A stretch of 64,000 nt of DNA from Heyndrickxia sporothermodurans (GTDB taxonomy: Bacteria; Bacillota; Bacilli; Bacillales; Bacillaceae_C): positions 62,001 to 126,000 of the forward strand of contig BORH01000002.1 of assembly GCA_018333075.1 (NCBI GenBank), read 5' to 3'. A model generated the notes under the pieces. The model was not told where the DNA came from. It did no database searches and was given only the letters and a program-made list of their open reading frames with translations. The position numbers and the translations under genes are program-made. Shown here in pieces: positions 37,405-46,885 of the stretch; the first letter of the stretch is position 1, and every line of letters starts with the position of its first letter.

Positions 37405-38910
37405 TTATTGATTGATTTCTTCTCCGTCTTTAGAAGTAGGGGCAGATTCTAGCATCCGAAATTGCTTCGGACTTTTGCCTACACTATTCTTAAAAACCTT
37501 TGAAAAATAATGCTGATTTTGAAATCCTGTTAAAGCTGATATTTCTTTAATTGACATATCTGTTTCTACAAGTAGTTTTTTTGCCTCATTCATCCTGCAT
37601 TCTGTAAGGCTCTCTCGAAATGTTTTATTTGTTTTTTCAACAAATAAATGGCTTAAATAGGTTGGATTTCTCCCAACAAAATTTGCTAAGTCTGTTAAAT
37701 CCAAATTCTGCTTCCAAAAATTAAGCTCGATATAATGTAGACACTTTTCAATAATATCCAAATGATTACTTCTACTTATTTCAAGTACAGCATCTAATAT
37801 TTTTGTAGTAAATATCATTAACCTTTGGACGATTCTAAATATTAATGGCTCATATAAAATCGTATCGAAAATTTTTAAGTATTCTTGCTCATAGATATTT
37901 TGGTCTATATTGGCAGATTTCATATGCCTACGGATTTGTGCCAATATACTTGTTAAACGAATTCGCAATAAACTTGGGTCTGGATAGGAATCTGTAAATT
38001 TTAAAAACTCTCTAACTAAAAAATCGGAAATACCTTCTTTATTTCTTTCATTTAAAAAACAAATCCATTGTCTTTGTTCATTCGGAGTCAAAAATGGATC
38101 AATAAATCTCCATTTTAATTCTTTATTAAAACTCAATACTTGCTGGTAGCCAACAAAAAAAGTGACTTCTGTCATCTTTTTCGTGTGAAGATATTTTTCA
38201 TGTATCGTTATTTCGGGATTCGTTTCAGAATTGATAATAATACATAATGGTTCATGTTCAGTTTCTTGCCAATCATGCATAAGACGTTTACAAATCATAT
38301 CCCAGTCTATATTATTTGTTGTATCAAATAAACAGATCGTCATATCACTTAAAGGAAAAATCGAAGGTGGAACAGGAAAAAGATAGTCTTTTAAATATAA
38401 ATTAAATTTTGATAATTGTTTAGTCTTTTCTAGTTGAAAAGCGATAAAAACATATCGTTCAGCTGTTTTATTCTCTTCTAGAAACAAATGATCATAAACA
38501 ACCTCTTCCTGAAGAATCATAGTTGGAGCAGCATGAAAGTGTTGCTTTTTACTATCAAGCTCTCTTATAAAAAAATGAATATGATTTAACAGCTCCTGAG
38601 GTGAGAATGGTTTAATGAGAAGGCATTTTGTCCCAATATCAATCGCTTTTTTTGCAGCTTCAAAGGTTGCTTCCATTGTTAGCGATATGATGTACGGTTC
38701 ATTTATTTTTATTACCTTTTTAAAGGAGTCTTCACTTCCAATATTCATTTCATATATAAATATATCCGGTTTTTCATTTTCAAGAACTGATATTGTATCT
38801 AATATATTTGTCGCAACTTTTACTTGAACATTTGAAATGGAGGATTCAATCAGCCACTTAATTCCTTTTGCTTCGAATTCATCATGATCCGCTATTAACA
38901 TTTCAATCAC
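37405..38910 (-). CDS. Receiver-AraC transcription regulator with atypical receiver
   Basis: 501 residues from a GTG start six bases after GAGGTG. Residues ~1-120 form a CheY-like receiver (LIADHDEFEAKG; IKPFSPQEL with the conserved Lys), ~121-390 an unrecognised middle region, and ~400-490 an AraC-type double HTH (LADFVGRNPTYLSHLFVE-like region; IKEISALTGFQNQHYFSKVF). The phospho-acceptor position reads PDIFIYEMNIG, i.e. Glu54 instead of Asp, and one residue of the acidic pair is His. It may act without phosphorylation. No histidine kinase adjacent; tldD starts 95 bp downstream. Confidence 0.85.
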   Translation of the reverse strand: MIEMLIADHDEFEAKGIKWLIESSISNVQVKVATNILDTISVLENEKPDIFIYEMNIGSEDSFKKVIKINEPYIISLTMEATFEAAKKAIDIGTKCLLIKPFSPQELLNHIHFFIRELDSKKQHFHAAPTMILQEEVVYDHLFLEENKTAERYVFIAFQLEKTKQLSKFNLYLKDYLFPVPPSIFPLSDMTICLFDTTNNIDWDMICKRLMHDWQETEHEPLCIIINSETNPEITIHEKYLHTKKMTEVTFFVGYQQVLSFNKELKWRFIDPFLTPNEQRQWICFLNERNKEGISDFLVREFLKFTDSYPDPSLLRIRLTSILAQIRRHMKSANIDQNIYEQEYLKIFDTILYEPLIFRIVQRLMIFTTKILDAVLEISRSNHLDIIEKCLHYIELNFWKQNLDLTDLANFVGRNPTYLSHLFVEKTNKTFRESLTECRMNEAKKLLVETDMSIKEISALTGFQNQHYFSKVFKNSVGKSPKQFRMLESAPTSKDGEEINQ

Positions 38911-39101
38911 TTTTTTCACCTCAAACAAAGCAGGATATCCATTTCATTATCCCAAAGACAGAAAAATTGGTAAAGTCGCATTATATGAAGCAAATTCCTC
39001 AACTTCCTTGATGATCGGAAAATCAAAAAGTAATGAAACTGTATTTGAAGGCGCTTTAATATGTAGTTACCCATATTCCAAAAATTCTTTATTTCCCAAA
39101 C

Positions 39102-39133
39102 AAAAAAAACGGACATTTCTGAATGTCCGTTTC
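39102..39133 (-). terminator. Terminator of flavin reductase gene
   Basis: AAACGGACATT pairs with AATGTCCGTTT; followed on the minus strand by TTTTTG. It overlaps the last codons. Confidence 0.85.
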
Positions 39134-39590
39134 AGCTTAATTTTCTATACTTCCCTTCAAAATATAGTAGCGGCTTTCCTTCATTGATTTGTATATCGGT
39201 CACTTCACCAATTACGAGCATATGATCCCCTGCTTGCTTCAATTCATATTTTTTACAAGCAATAGCTCCTAGTGATTCCTTTAATATTGGTTGACCAGCT
39301 AAACGATTGAAATCTATTGGTTGATCACTCTGCTTTTGATTTGCAAAAATCATTGAGTAGTCCTGCTGGTCTTCCTTAAGAAAGCTAATGGAGAATTGAT
39401 CTGCATTAACAAGCTTCTCATACATTGATGCTTTTTCGTCTATCGAAACTAAAACGAGCATTGGCTCTAATGATACAGACATAAATGCATTTACCGTCAT
39501 GCCATGAATATCTCCATCTATTTCTGTCAACACAACAGTGATCCCCGTTGCAAATCTACCCATTGCATCACGAAACTTTCGATGATCCAT
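39132..39590 (-). CDS. Flavin reductase-like (HpaC/NTAB type) FMN-binding protein
   Basis: 152 residues. HpaC-family blocks: RDAMGRFATGITVVLTEIDG, HGMTVNAFMSVSLEPMLVLV, KASMYEKLVNADQFSISFL, QKQSDQPIDFNRLAG and the closing HMLVIGEVTDIQINEGKPLLYF. Expected to reduce flavin with NAD(P)H, often for a partner monooxygenase; no such partner is adjacent. Start at 39590 follows GGGGG with good spacing. Confidence 0.85.
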   Translation of the reverse strand: MDHRKFRDAMGRFATGITVVLTEIDGDIHGMTVNAFMSVSLEPMLVLVSIDEKASMYEKLVNADQFSISFLKEDQQDYSMIFANQKQSDQPIDFNRLAGQPILKESLGAIACKKYELKQAGDHMLVIGEVTDIQINEGKPLLYFEGKYRKLS

Positions 39591-39679
39591 AAAAAATCCC
39601 CCTACAATCAAAACAAAATAAGAATAATTCACTTTCTCATCTATTTTAAACCCTGATTTTTTTAATTACAAATTCTTCA

Positions 39680-40856
39680 TTACATTCCTTTAATGACGCG
39701 TTGTGACTGACGTATTTTTTTCTTATGTCCTGAAATCAAAGTTAACACGATAACAAAAATGAAAAAGAAGCTAGACAATTGAAATAAGACGGAAGTCGAT
39801 ACAAATTGTGCGAGAATACCAAAAAATAATCCACTTAATCCAATTCCTAAGTCAATAGCAGAGTAAAACATTCCGTTAGCAACACCACGACGATCTGGAG
39901 TAGTTTTCTGAAGTACCCATGCCTGTAAGGTAGGAATGAGTGAACCATACCCAGCTCCAAAAAGAATACCAGAAATAATAATATACGTATTAGAAGTAGC
40001 TAAGGATAAAATCCATAATGCTGAAAATGTAAGGACAGAGCAAACAACTATCAATCCTTTAGGTCCCTTCCTATCAAACCACCTACCAGTGATTGGTCGA
40101 ACGATTGTTGCAGTAATTGCATTACATAAATAAAATAAATAAATTTGATCTAATCCTCTCTCCGTACTAAAAATGACAATAAAAGTTACGATTGTTCCAT
40201 AGCCAAAGTAGCCATTAATGTAATTAACGCGGGATACCAGCCTGATTTTTCAATTAAAGATCCGAAAAATGAAAAACGAACATCATCTGCGGATTTATTT
40301 TTCACACTGTTTGGTGTTTTATACTTCACAATCGCAAGTAATGACAATGCAACTATAGTTAATATTGTTGATACAATGATAATAACTGAAAAAGAAAAAT
40401 ACCCAAACTCGGAGCAATGATCATTCCGATCGTTGCTGAAAGTCCGAAATACCCCATCCCTTCACCTAATCTTTGATTAGGTACTATATCAACTGCTGCT
40501 GTACCATTTACTGTTGTCGACCATCCCCATCCTATTCCATGTAATAAACGAATGAATAAAAAAATAAAAACCAATTGAGATATTGGATAGACAACAGTAA
40601 ATAGTAATAATCCCACTGCACCAATGATTACTAATGCTCTACGTTCTTTATATTCGAGAAAATATCCAATAAAGGGACGAATAATTACGGCTCCAATTGA
40701 AAATAGGGATGTTGCAAGACCAATTTCAAACCCAGAAGCACCTAACGATTGTATATAGGGAGGGATTGTTGGAATTAACATTTGAAAACCCATAAATACA
40801 AAGAGATTCGCAATCACAAGCAATGTAAATGATTTTGTCCATAAAGGTTGGTTCAT
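39680..40856 (-). pseudogene. MFS transporter gene with two frameshifts
   Basis: A complete MFS protein can be pieced together from three frames. N-terminal part from ATG 40856 (AGGAGG upstream): LLVIANLFVFMGFQMLIPTI, GLATSLFSIGAVIIRPFIG, LHGIGWGWSTTVNGTAAVDI. A shift near 40375 moves to IVSTILTIVALSLL; another near 40205 restores GYGTIVTFIVIFSTERGLDQ and IVRPITGRWFDRKGPKG, ending with GAGYGSLIPTLQAWVLQKTT. Related to YfmO/YttB-type drug:proton antiporters by general pattern. Inactive unless the shifts are assembly errors. Confidence 0.85.
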
Positions 40857-41041
40857 TTTTTTCCTCCTCTCACAAAATGAATCCAATATTAACTTTTTTT
40901 CGAATGACGAAATATTATTAATCCATCATACTACAAAGCTTCATATTAAAATATAGATTTTTAATAACTTTCTAATAATATTTTCGTCAGAATTCACCAT
41001 GTTATAATAATGAAGAAAATGATATTGGAAAGGATGAAATA

Positions 41042-42013
41042 ATGATTCCGTGTCGCTTACAACCTGGAGATGAAATACGAATAATCTCCCCATCAACGAG
41101 TATGGCAGTCGTAAAAGGAAAACAGATTGATATCGCTGTAAAAACATTAGAGTCTTTAGGATTTAATGTAACCTTTGGTCAATATGTCGATGAGCATGAT
41201 GAATTTTTCTCAACTTCGATTGAACACCGAGTATCAGACATACATGAAGCTTTTAGAGATTCGAATGTAAAAGGGATTTTAACAGCTATAGGTGGATACA
41301 ATAGTAATCAATTGCTAAAATATCTAGATTATACTCTTATTAAAAGTAATCCAAAAGTATTTTGTGGGTTTAGTGATATTACAGCCCTCCATTTAGCTAT
41401 TTATCAAAAAACAGGATTAACTACATATTATGGACCTCATTTTTCAACCTTTGGAATGAAAAAACAATCAGATTACACTATACAGTCCTTTTTAGAGGCA
41501 GTAACGAATGATGCTCCAATTGAAATAGAGCCTTCAGACGTCTGGAGTGATGACAAATGGTATTTGGATCAAGAGGATCGAAATTATTTTCCTAATAACT
41601 ATACGATTCTTCAAGATGGAGAAGCAGAAGGAAAATTAATTGGAGGTAATCTTTGTACATTAAATCTATTACAAGGCACTGAATTTCTTCCTTCATTGGA
41701 GGGTTGTATTTTATTTATAGAAGATGATGAAGAGACCCACCCTCTTTCATTTGACCGAGATTTACAGTCACTGCTTCATTTATCGGATATGAATCAAATA
41801 CGTGGATTACTTATAGGAAGATTTCAAAATCAAACAAATATGACTGATTCTGCTTTAAGAAAAATTATCGAATCAAAGGAAGAATTAAAAGGGATTCCGA
41901 TTATTGCTAATGTTAATTTTGGACATACAGATCCGATAGCAACGATACCAATAGGAGCACAAGCTACAATTTCAGCAAAAAACGGTAAATTGGAACTATT
42001 GGTTGAACAATAA
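41042..42013 (+). CDS. S66 family LD-carboxypeptidase / MccF-like
   Basis: 323-residue serine peptidase. Catalytic Ser111 in FCGFSDITALH, Glu226 in CILFIEDDEE and His294 in NVNFGHTDP form the expected Ser-Glu-His triad; GGYNSNQLL marks the oxyanion region. S66 enzymes either trim the tetrapeptide of peptidoglycan (LdcA) or inactivate microcin C-type peptide-nucleotides (MccF). The residues spanning WSDDKWYLDQEDRN look more MccF/YocD-like, but I cannot separate the two. AAAGGATG lies upstream. Confidence 0.88.
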   Translation: MIPCRLQPGDEIRIISPSTSMAVVKGKQIDIAVKTLESLGFNVTFGQYVDEHDEFFSTSIEHRVSDIHEAFRDSNVKGILTAIGGYNSNQLLKYLDYTLIKSNPKVFCGFSDITALHLAIYQKTGLTTYYGPHFSTFGMKKQSDYTIQSFLEAVTNDAPIEIEPSDVWSDDKWYLDQEDRNYFPNNYTILQDGEAEGKLIGGNLCTLNLLQGTEFLPSLEGCILFIEDDEETHPLSFDRDLQSLLHLSDMNQIRGLLIGRFQNQTNMTDSALRKIIESKEELKGIPIIANVNFGHTDPIATIPIGAQATISAKNGKLELLVEQ

Positions 42014-42020
42014 TTCTTTC

Positions 42021-42057
42021 AGCGAGAGGCTATTTTTTGTAGCCTCTCTGTTTTCTT
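42021..42057. terminator. Bidirectional terminator
   Basis: CGAGAGGCTA / TAGCCTCTC stem with TTTT on the plus strand, between the convergent S66 and MaoC genes. Confidence 0.85.
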
Positions 42058-42457
42058 ATTGGTTCATAGAATCTTCTTTTTTCACTTGAAATTGTCCCTT
42101 TAATTTTGTTTCGCCTTCATTGTTTTTTATAAAGATGTCTCCTATTAGTCTTGTTTCTCCTTCAACGATTATCTCATCTACAATATTTCCCTCTACAAAT
42201 AATTGCTCCCCTGGTCTTGTCATTGCTGAAAATCGAACTTTAAACTTACGTAAGTTTTTTCTTGGAAACCATTTCCCTATTGCACTTCCACCCATTCCCA
42301 TAATAAGCATGCCATGAGCAATTACTCCACCTAAGCCTGCTTCTTCGGCAATAGGTACGACAGTGTGTATCGGATTAAAATCACCTGATGCGCCTGCATA
42401 TTTAACAAGCTGTGAATGTGTAACAGCTGGAATATGTATTTCTTCTAAATTCCTCAT
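42056..42457 (-). CDS. MaoC-like (R)-hydratase subunit
   Basis: 133-residue hot-dog domain. The hydratase-2 motif YAGASGDFNPIH supplies catalytic Asp and His, with the overhanging GVIAHGMLIMGMGGSAIG. It would hydrate or dehydrate an acyl-CoA (or CoA-like thioester). The gene upstream encodes the N-terminal-type hot-dog partner with a three-base gap, so both are likely to form a heterodimer as in HadAB/HTD2 systems. Confidence 0.85.
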   Translation of the reverse strand: MRNLEEIHIPAVTHSQLVKYAGASGDFNPIHTVVPIAEEAGLGGVIAHGMLIMGMGGSAIGKWFPRKNLRKFKVRFSAMTRPGEQLFVEGNIVDEIIVEGETRLIGDIFIKNNEGETKLKGQFQVKKEDSMNQ

Positions 42458-42460
42458 ATT

Positions 42461-42889
42461 TTACCCCTTTCTTTCGATAATATTTGACTTACTAATCAAG
42501 ACTACTTGTCCATCCCTTTTGTAAACTACTTCAATTGTAATAAAATCCATTCTCCTCTTCTCAATATGTGAAATCACTTCTGCAGAACAAGAAATGATGT
42601 CTCCTGCTAAAATATCCGAATAATATTCATACTCTTGTTCTCCATGAAGAACCATTAATGGATTAAGATCAAGCTTGTTAATTAAAGTTTCAAAATCTAA
42701 ACCACCCCACATTTCAATAACGGTTGGGAATGTGGGAGGAATAGGTATTCCTTCATACCCTTCGTTGATAGCTGTATACTTGTCATAATATATTGGATTA
42801 TTATCACCAATCGCCATAGCAAATTCCTTTATCTTTCCAGGCTCAATTTGAAAAGAATCAATAGTAAATGTTAAGCCTGTTTTATTCAT
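42461..42889 (-). CDS. FAS1-like dehydratase domain (MaoC N-terminal type)
   Basis: 142 residues with a hot-dog fold lacking the full catalytic motif: an N-terminal EPGKIKEFAMAIGDNNPIYY, IPIPPTFPTVIEMW, and MVLHGEQEYEYYSDILAGDI. This is the MaoC_dehydrat_N pattern that binds the acyl chain beside a catalytic MaoC subunit. First gene of the pair. The acyl substrate cannot be inferred, as no other fatty-acid genes lie near. Confidence 0.85.
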   Translation of the reverse strand: MNKTGLTFTIDSFQIEPGKIKEFAMAIGDNNPIYYDKYTAINEGYEGIPIPPTFPTVIEMWGGLDFETLINKLDLNPLMVLHGEQEYEYYSDILAGDIISCSAEVISHIEKRRMDFITIEVVYKRDGQVVLISKSNIIERKG

Positions 42890-43055
42890 ATAATCAATCC
42901 CTTCATATCCAATCTAAATAATATACTTCTGCACAAAGTATTCGCAATAATGATCATGAAATCCTTTTAAAAATGTTCAAAACTTATAATCCCAATATTT
43001 TCTACATTTATTTTACAGCAAGAATATGATTGTTGGGCAAAATAATAAAAAATTG

Positions 43056-43084
43056 TTTACACTTTTAAAATTATTGAATAAAAT
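43056..43084 (+). promoter_or_regulatory. mntH promoter
   Basis: TTTACA (43056-43061) and TAAAAT (43079-43084) with a 17-bp spacer, placing the transcript start near 43091. Confidence 0.6.
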
Positions 43085-43099
43085 ATTATCATCTTAAAA

Positions 43100-43120
43100 A
43101 TTTTCATTAAGGAAACTTTT
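43100..43120. promoter_or_regulatory. MntR box upstream of mntH
   Basis: TTTTCATTAAGGAAACTTTT resembles the B. subtilis MntR operator (core TTAAGGAAACT) and lies ten to thirty bases after the predicted start, where a repressor would block mntH. Confidence 0.65.
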
Positions 43121-43159
43121 TTGTTTTTAGTATACATTTAAGCGGGGAGGAAATAAACA

Positions 43160-44452
43160 TTGAGTGAGAAAACACTGCCTAGAAAATGCACCCCTAAGAA
43201 AAAAAACACAAATATCTCTGCTGAAGCTGTTTTAAGAGGAGAAGTTACAGGGATTAAAAAAATTCTGCCTTTTTTAGGTCCAGCATTTATTGCTGCAGTT
43301 GCTTATATTGATCCTGGAAACTTCGCTACCAATATCACTGCAGGATCTAAATATGGCTATTTATTATTATGGGTTATAGCCATCTCCAATCTTATGGCTG
43401 TGCTAATACAATCATTGTCCGCTAAATTAGGAATCGCCACAGGTAAAAATTTGCCTGAAGTTGCGAGAGATCAATTTCCGAAAGGTGTATCCATATTTTT
43501 ATGGATCCAAAGTGAATTAGTCATTATTGCAACTGATTTAGCTGAATTTATCGGGGCTGCCTTAGGGCTTTATTTACTATTTAATATCCCGATGATTCCT
43601 GCGGCACTTATAACTGCCATTGGTTCATTTGCTATATTAGAATTACAACGGCGTGGATATCGTCCTTTAGAAGCTGGAATTGCTGCTATGGTTTTAATTG
43701 TCGTTCTCGCTTTCGCTTTCCAAACCTTTCTAGCTAAACCTGACATGGGTGCTGTTCTTGGTGGTATGCTTACTCCAAAGTTTGAAGGAGTTGATAGTAT
43801 TTTACTTGCGGCTGGAATCCTTGGTGCAACAGTTATGCCGCATGCCATTTACTTACATTCATCCCTTACACAAAATCGGATAATTGGCAGAAATGATGCT
43901 GAAAAGAAAAGAATATTTAAATTTGAATTTATTGATATTATTATTGCTATGATCATTGCTGGAGCGATTAATATGTGTATGCTGATTGTTGCAGCAGCAT
44001 TATTTTTCAAGAATGGATTAGTTGTTGAGGATTTAGATGTTGCATTTCAGGAATTTAATCATTTTGTTGGACCAGTTGCAGCCATTTCTTTTGGACTTGG
44101 TTTACTTATCGCAGGTTTATCAAGTTCCTCTGTTGGTACAATGGCTGGAGATGTCGTAATGCAAGGATTTATTAACGTCCGAATAAATTTATATTTACGA
44201 AGAGCTATTACAATGATTCCGGCACTCGCTATTATTATTTCAGGTGTGAACCCTACTAATGCTTTGGTCATGAGTCAGGTCATCTTATCATTTGGAATTG
44301 CCTTTGCACTCGTTCCGCTCATTATGTTTACAAGTAATAAAAATATTATGGGTGTATTAACCAATCATAAAGTAACTACAACCATTGCATGGATTGTGGC
44401 AGCACTAGTAATATTATTAAACTTATTTTTATTAGTTGAAACATTTAGATAA
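43160..44452 (+). CDS. mntH: Manganese transporter MntH (Nramp family)
   Basis: 430 residues, eleven or twelve helices. The metal-binding DPGN of TM1 (AVAYIDPGNFATNI) and the MPH motif of TM6 (GATVMPHAIYLHSSLTQNR) are intact; SSSSVGTMAGDVVMQGF is the conserved loop of TM10. Proton-coupled Mn(II) uptake. TTG start at 43160 preceded by GGGGAGG. An MntR box upstream supports manganese-dependent repression. Confidence 0.94.
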   Translation: MSEKTLPRKCTPKKKNTNISAEAVLRGEVTGIKKILPFLGPAFIAAVAYIDPGNFATNITAGSKYGYLLLWVIAISNLMAVLIQSLSAKLGIATGKNLPEVARDQFPKGVSIFLWIQSELVIIATDLAEFIGAALGLYLLFNIPMIPAALITAIGSFAILELQRRGYRPLEAGIAAMVLIVVLAFAFQTFLAKPDMGAVLGGMLTPKFEGVDSILLAAGILGATVMPHAIYLHSSLTQNRIIGRNDAEKKRIFKFEFIDIIIAMIIAGAINMCMLIVAAALFFKNGLVVEDLDVAFQEFNHFVGPVAAISFGLGLLIAGLSSSSVGTMAGDVVMQGFINVRINLYLRRAITMIPALAIIISGVNPTNALVMSQVILSFGIAFALVPLIMFTSNKNIMGVLTNHKVTTTIAWIVAALVILLNLFLLVETFR

Positions 44453-44481
44453 AGGTAATATATATTTTACAATATTAGAAA

Positions 44482-44513
44482 AAAGTCGTGATGTTTAATA
44501 TCACGACTTTTCC
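44482..44513. terminator. Bidirectional terminator
   Basis: AAAAGTCGTGAT and ATCACGACTTTT, between convergent mntH and amhX. Confidence 0.9.
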
Positions 44514-44514
44514 T

Positions 44515-45627
44515 TTATTTCATTGCTTCAATTGCAGCAGTAGCCAATATTTCGGATCCAGTAAATAATGCATCACGATTAAATGTCATATTGGGATGGT
44601 GAAGTCCAGGGCTTAGGTCACACCCGAGACCAAGCATAGTAGCTTTTAAACCAGGCTGTTTAATGGAATAATAATGAAAGTCATCCCCGCCGGTTGTTTG
44701 GATTGGCGGTACATATTTATCTAAACCAATCACTTTAATAATTGCATCTTTCATTATATTCATAGCTTCGTTATTTAAAACAGCAGCAGGGCAATTTGAA
44801 CTAATCTTAAAAGGAATTTTCACTTCATAAAATCTTTCTAATGCATCGATCATTAAATCTATTTTTCCTTGCATTTTTTCCATTGCTTCGTTCGTTTGTG
44901 TTCTCATGTCCATACTGAATTCAGCATGACCTGGAATAATGTTTGAGCTATCTCCACCAGCTAGAAATTTTGTAAGCTTAACCGATGAAGGTACAAGTGG
45001 ATCAATATGAATCGTTTTAAGCATTTGATCAAGGGTTGCACCTATTTCTATTGCATTTGCTCCTAAATGTGGACGAGCACCGTGAAGATCATTTCCAATA
45101 ATATTTCCATTGATAAATCTACACGCACCATGAATGATCATAGGTGAGCAGAAACCACTTTTTATTTCTTGAATAGGACGTAAATGTACACCAAATAAAT
45201 AATCTACATCATCCACTACATTATTTTCAACCATACATAAGGCACCCTGACCTTTTTCCTCTGCAGGCTGAAAAATAAACCGAACGGTTCCATTTAATGG
45301 GAACTTATTGAGTAGAAAAAGCACTCCTAACACGATTGTCATATGTGCATCATGTCCACATGAGTGGTTCGCTTGAAATATCCCATTTACTTCTTGCCAA
45401 AGTGCATCAATATCCGCTCGAATTGCCACTACTGGATTACCACTGCCAATTTCCGCAACAAGACCTGTACATTTTTTAAATGTTTTTACACGACACCCTT
45501 CCTTTTCAACAATATTTTTAAGAAATTTAGTTGTTTCCCATTCCTCCCAGCTAATTTCTGGATGTTGATGAAGATGATGAAAAATCTTAAGAAGACTTCC
45601 CTTCACTTCATTCGAGCAAGTAAACAT
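44515..45627 (-). CDS. amhX: M20 amidohydrolase, AmhX-like
   Basis: 370-residue M20D metallohydrolase. Metal ligands include Cys90 and His92 in ANHSCGHDAHM, the Glu pair in QPAEEKGQGAL and the late His in GLHHPNMTF. Several blocks (IRADIDALWQEVNGIFQA, GVHLRPIQE, GARPHLGANAIEI, GGDSSNIIPG) match what I recall of B. subtilis AmhX. Substrates of this group are N-acyl amino acids or auxin-like conjugates; not resolvable here. GGAGGATA lies before the ATG. Confidence 0.85.
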   Translation of the reverse strand: MFTCSNEVKGSLLKIFHHLHQHPEISWEEWETTKFLKNIVEKEGCRVKTFKKCTGLVAEIGSGNPVVAIRADIDALWQEVNGIFQANHSCGHDAHMTIVLGVLFLLNKFPLNGTVRFIFQPAEEKGQGALCMVENNVVDDVDYLFGVHLRPIQEIKSGFCSPMIIHGACRFINGNIIGNDLHGARPHLGANAIEIGATLDQMLKTIHIDPLVPSSVKLTKFLAGGDSSNIIPGHAEFSMDMRTQTNEAMEKMQGKIDLMIDALERFYEVKIPFKISSNCPAAVLNNEAMNIMKDAIIKVIGLDKYVPPIQTTGGDDFHYYSIKQPGLKATMLGLGCDLSPGLHHPNMTFNRDALFTGSEILATAAIEAMK

Positions 45628-45812
45628 AAATATCCTCCTTCATAAAAATACACAATATCTATTTTATGGTTTTTATTTAAAAATTAAAATGCACTCAATT
45701 AACACATCTAAATATCGCTTCACTATACAATAGTTTATAGTGTATGCATACTTTAAGTGATTTAGTTAGACTATTTTCTCAAGTTTATGAGCCTTTTCTT
45801 CATTATAAAAAT

Positions 45813-45848
45813 AAAAAGGAATAATGGACTTTGCCATTATTCCTTTTT
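45813..45848 (-). terminator. Terminator of epimerase-like gene
   Basis: AAAAGGAATAATGG pairs with CCATTATTCCTTTT. Confidence 0.85.
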
Positions 45849-45897
45849 AAAGTCGTTATATTTCAATCTAAATAATGATGTAGATACAAACAAATGC

Positions 45898-46767
45898 CTA
45901 TATGGATTTTTTTATTAAATCTGGTAACCAGCTATGTAGATTTTTAAAAGAGAATCCTAAATCTGTAGCTTTTTTATTTGACATCGACCATGAGCTTGGA
46001 ATCGCATATGGTGTTTGTTTTTCTTCTTCTTCGGTAATTTCTACTTTTGCTTTTTTTCCAGTAGCTTCTTCAAGTAGCTTAATGAAATCGCGTAAAGTCA
46101 CTACCCCATTTGTACAAGCATTAATTGGTCCTTCAAATTCAGTTGAAGATATCCAGTTTAAAAATTGTCCTGCCTCCTCCTCATGGATAAAGCCCATTGA
46201 GGCATCAAGATTTCTTAAATAGATTACTTCATCATTTAATATTTTTTGAATATAAAACTTTAATCTATTTGTGTAGTCATTTTCACCAAGTACAATAGGG
46301 AACCTTACTGCAACTACTGGAAAATTCGCCTCTTGGAAAAAAGCAGCCTCTGCTTGACGCTTTCCTTCTTGATAGGTTATGGCTTCCTTTTCATTTACTT
46401 CAATTGGATATGTATACGGATTAAAATCCTCCTCCGTTAATTCTTTTTTTCCAAAATCATATACAGATAATGTTGAAGTAAAAATATATTTCTTCGTATT
46501 ATTATGAAAAACCTTAATTGCATTTATCGCATCCAGTGAGGAATAACAAATTTGATCAAAGATGACATCCCACTCTCTACCTGAAAACACTGATTGAAAA
46601 GAATCCATATTGTTTCGATCAAAAATAACCGATTCGATTTGCTCTGAAAATGGAAGCGGAGTGCTCCCCCTTGTTGCTACAGTTACTTTTACATCTTCCT
46701 TTAACAATTGTTTAACAAGTTGGACACCAAAAAATCGCGTTCCACCAAGTACTAAAGCTGTTTTCAT
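45898..46767 (-). CDS. NAD(P)-dependent extended SDR / epimerase-like protein
   Basis: 289 residues. Rossmann start ALVLGGTRFFGVQLVKQLL (GGxxFxG), catalytic-type motif TSTLSVYDFG and then YQEGKRQAEAAFF with the Tyr/Lys pair shifted from canonical YxxxK, and a C-terminal substrate domain. Resembles the Bacillus NAD-dependent epimerase/dehydratase group of unknown substrate. Monocistronic. Confidence 0.8.
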   Translation of the reverse strand: MKTALVLGGTRFFGVQLVKQLLKEDVKVTVATRGSTPLPFSEQIESVIFDRNNMDSFQSVFSGREWDVIFDQICYSSLDAINAIKVFHNNTKKYIFTSTLSVYDFGKKELTEEDFNPYTYPIEVNEKEAITYQEGKRQAEAAFFQEANFPVVAVRFPIVLGENDYTNRLKFYIQKILNDEVIYLRNLDASMGFIHEEEAGQFLNWISSTEFEGPINACTNGVVTLRDFIKLLEEATGKKAKVEITEEEEKQTPYAIPSSWSMSNKKATDLGFSFKNLHSWLPDLIKKSI

Positions 46768-46843
46768 TCTTATCCCCCTTACAAAAGTATTTATTTAATA
46801 ATTCTACTTCGATTAAAATACTCCTTTATTTACAATCTATTAA

Positions 46844-46885
46844 AAAAGAACATCTCTTTATATATATTAGAGATGTTCTTTCTGT
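46844..46885 (-). terminator. Terminator of the proC-like pseudogene
   Basis: AAAGAACATCTCT and AGAGATGTTCTTT with an 11-base loop. Confidence 0.85.
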
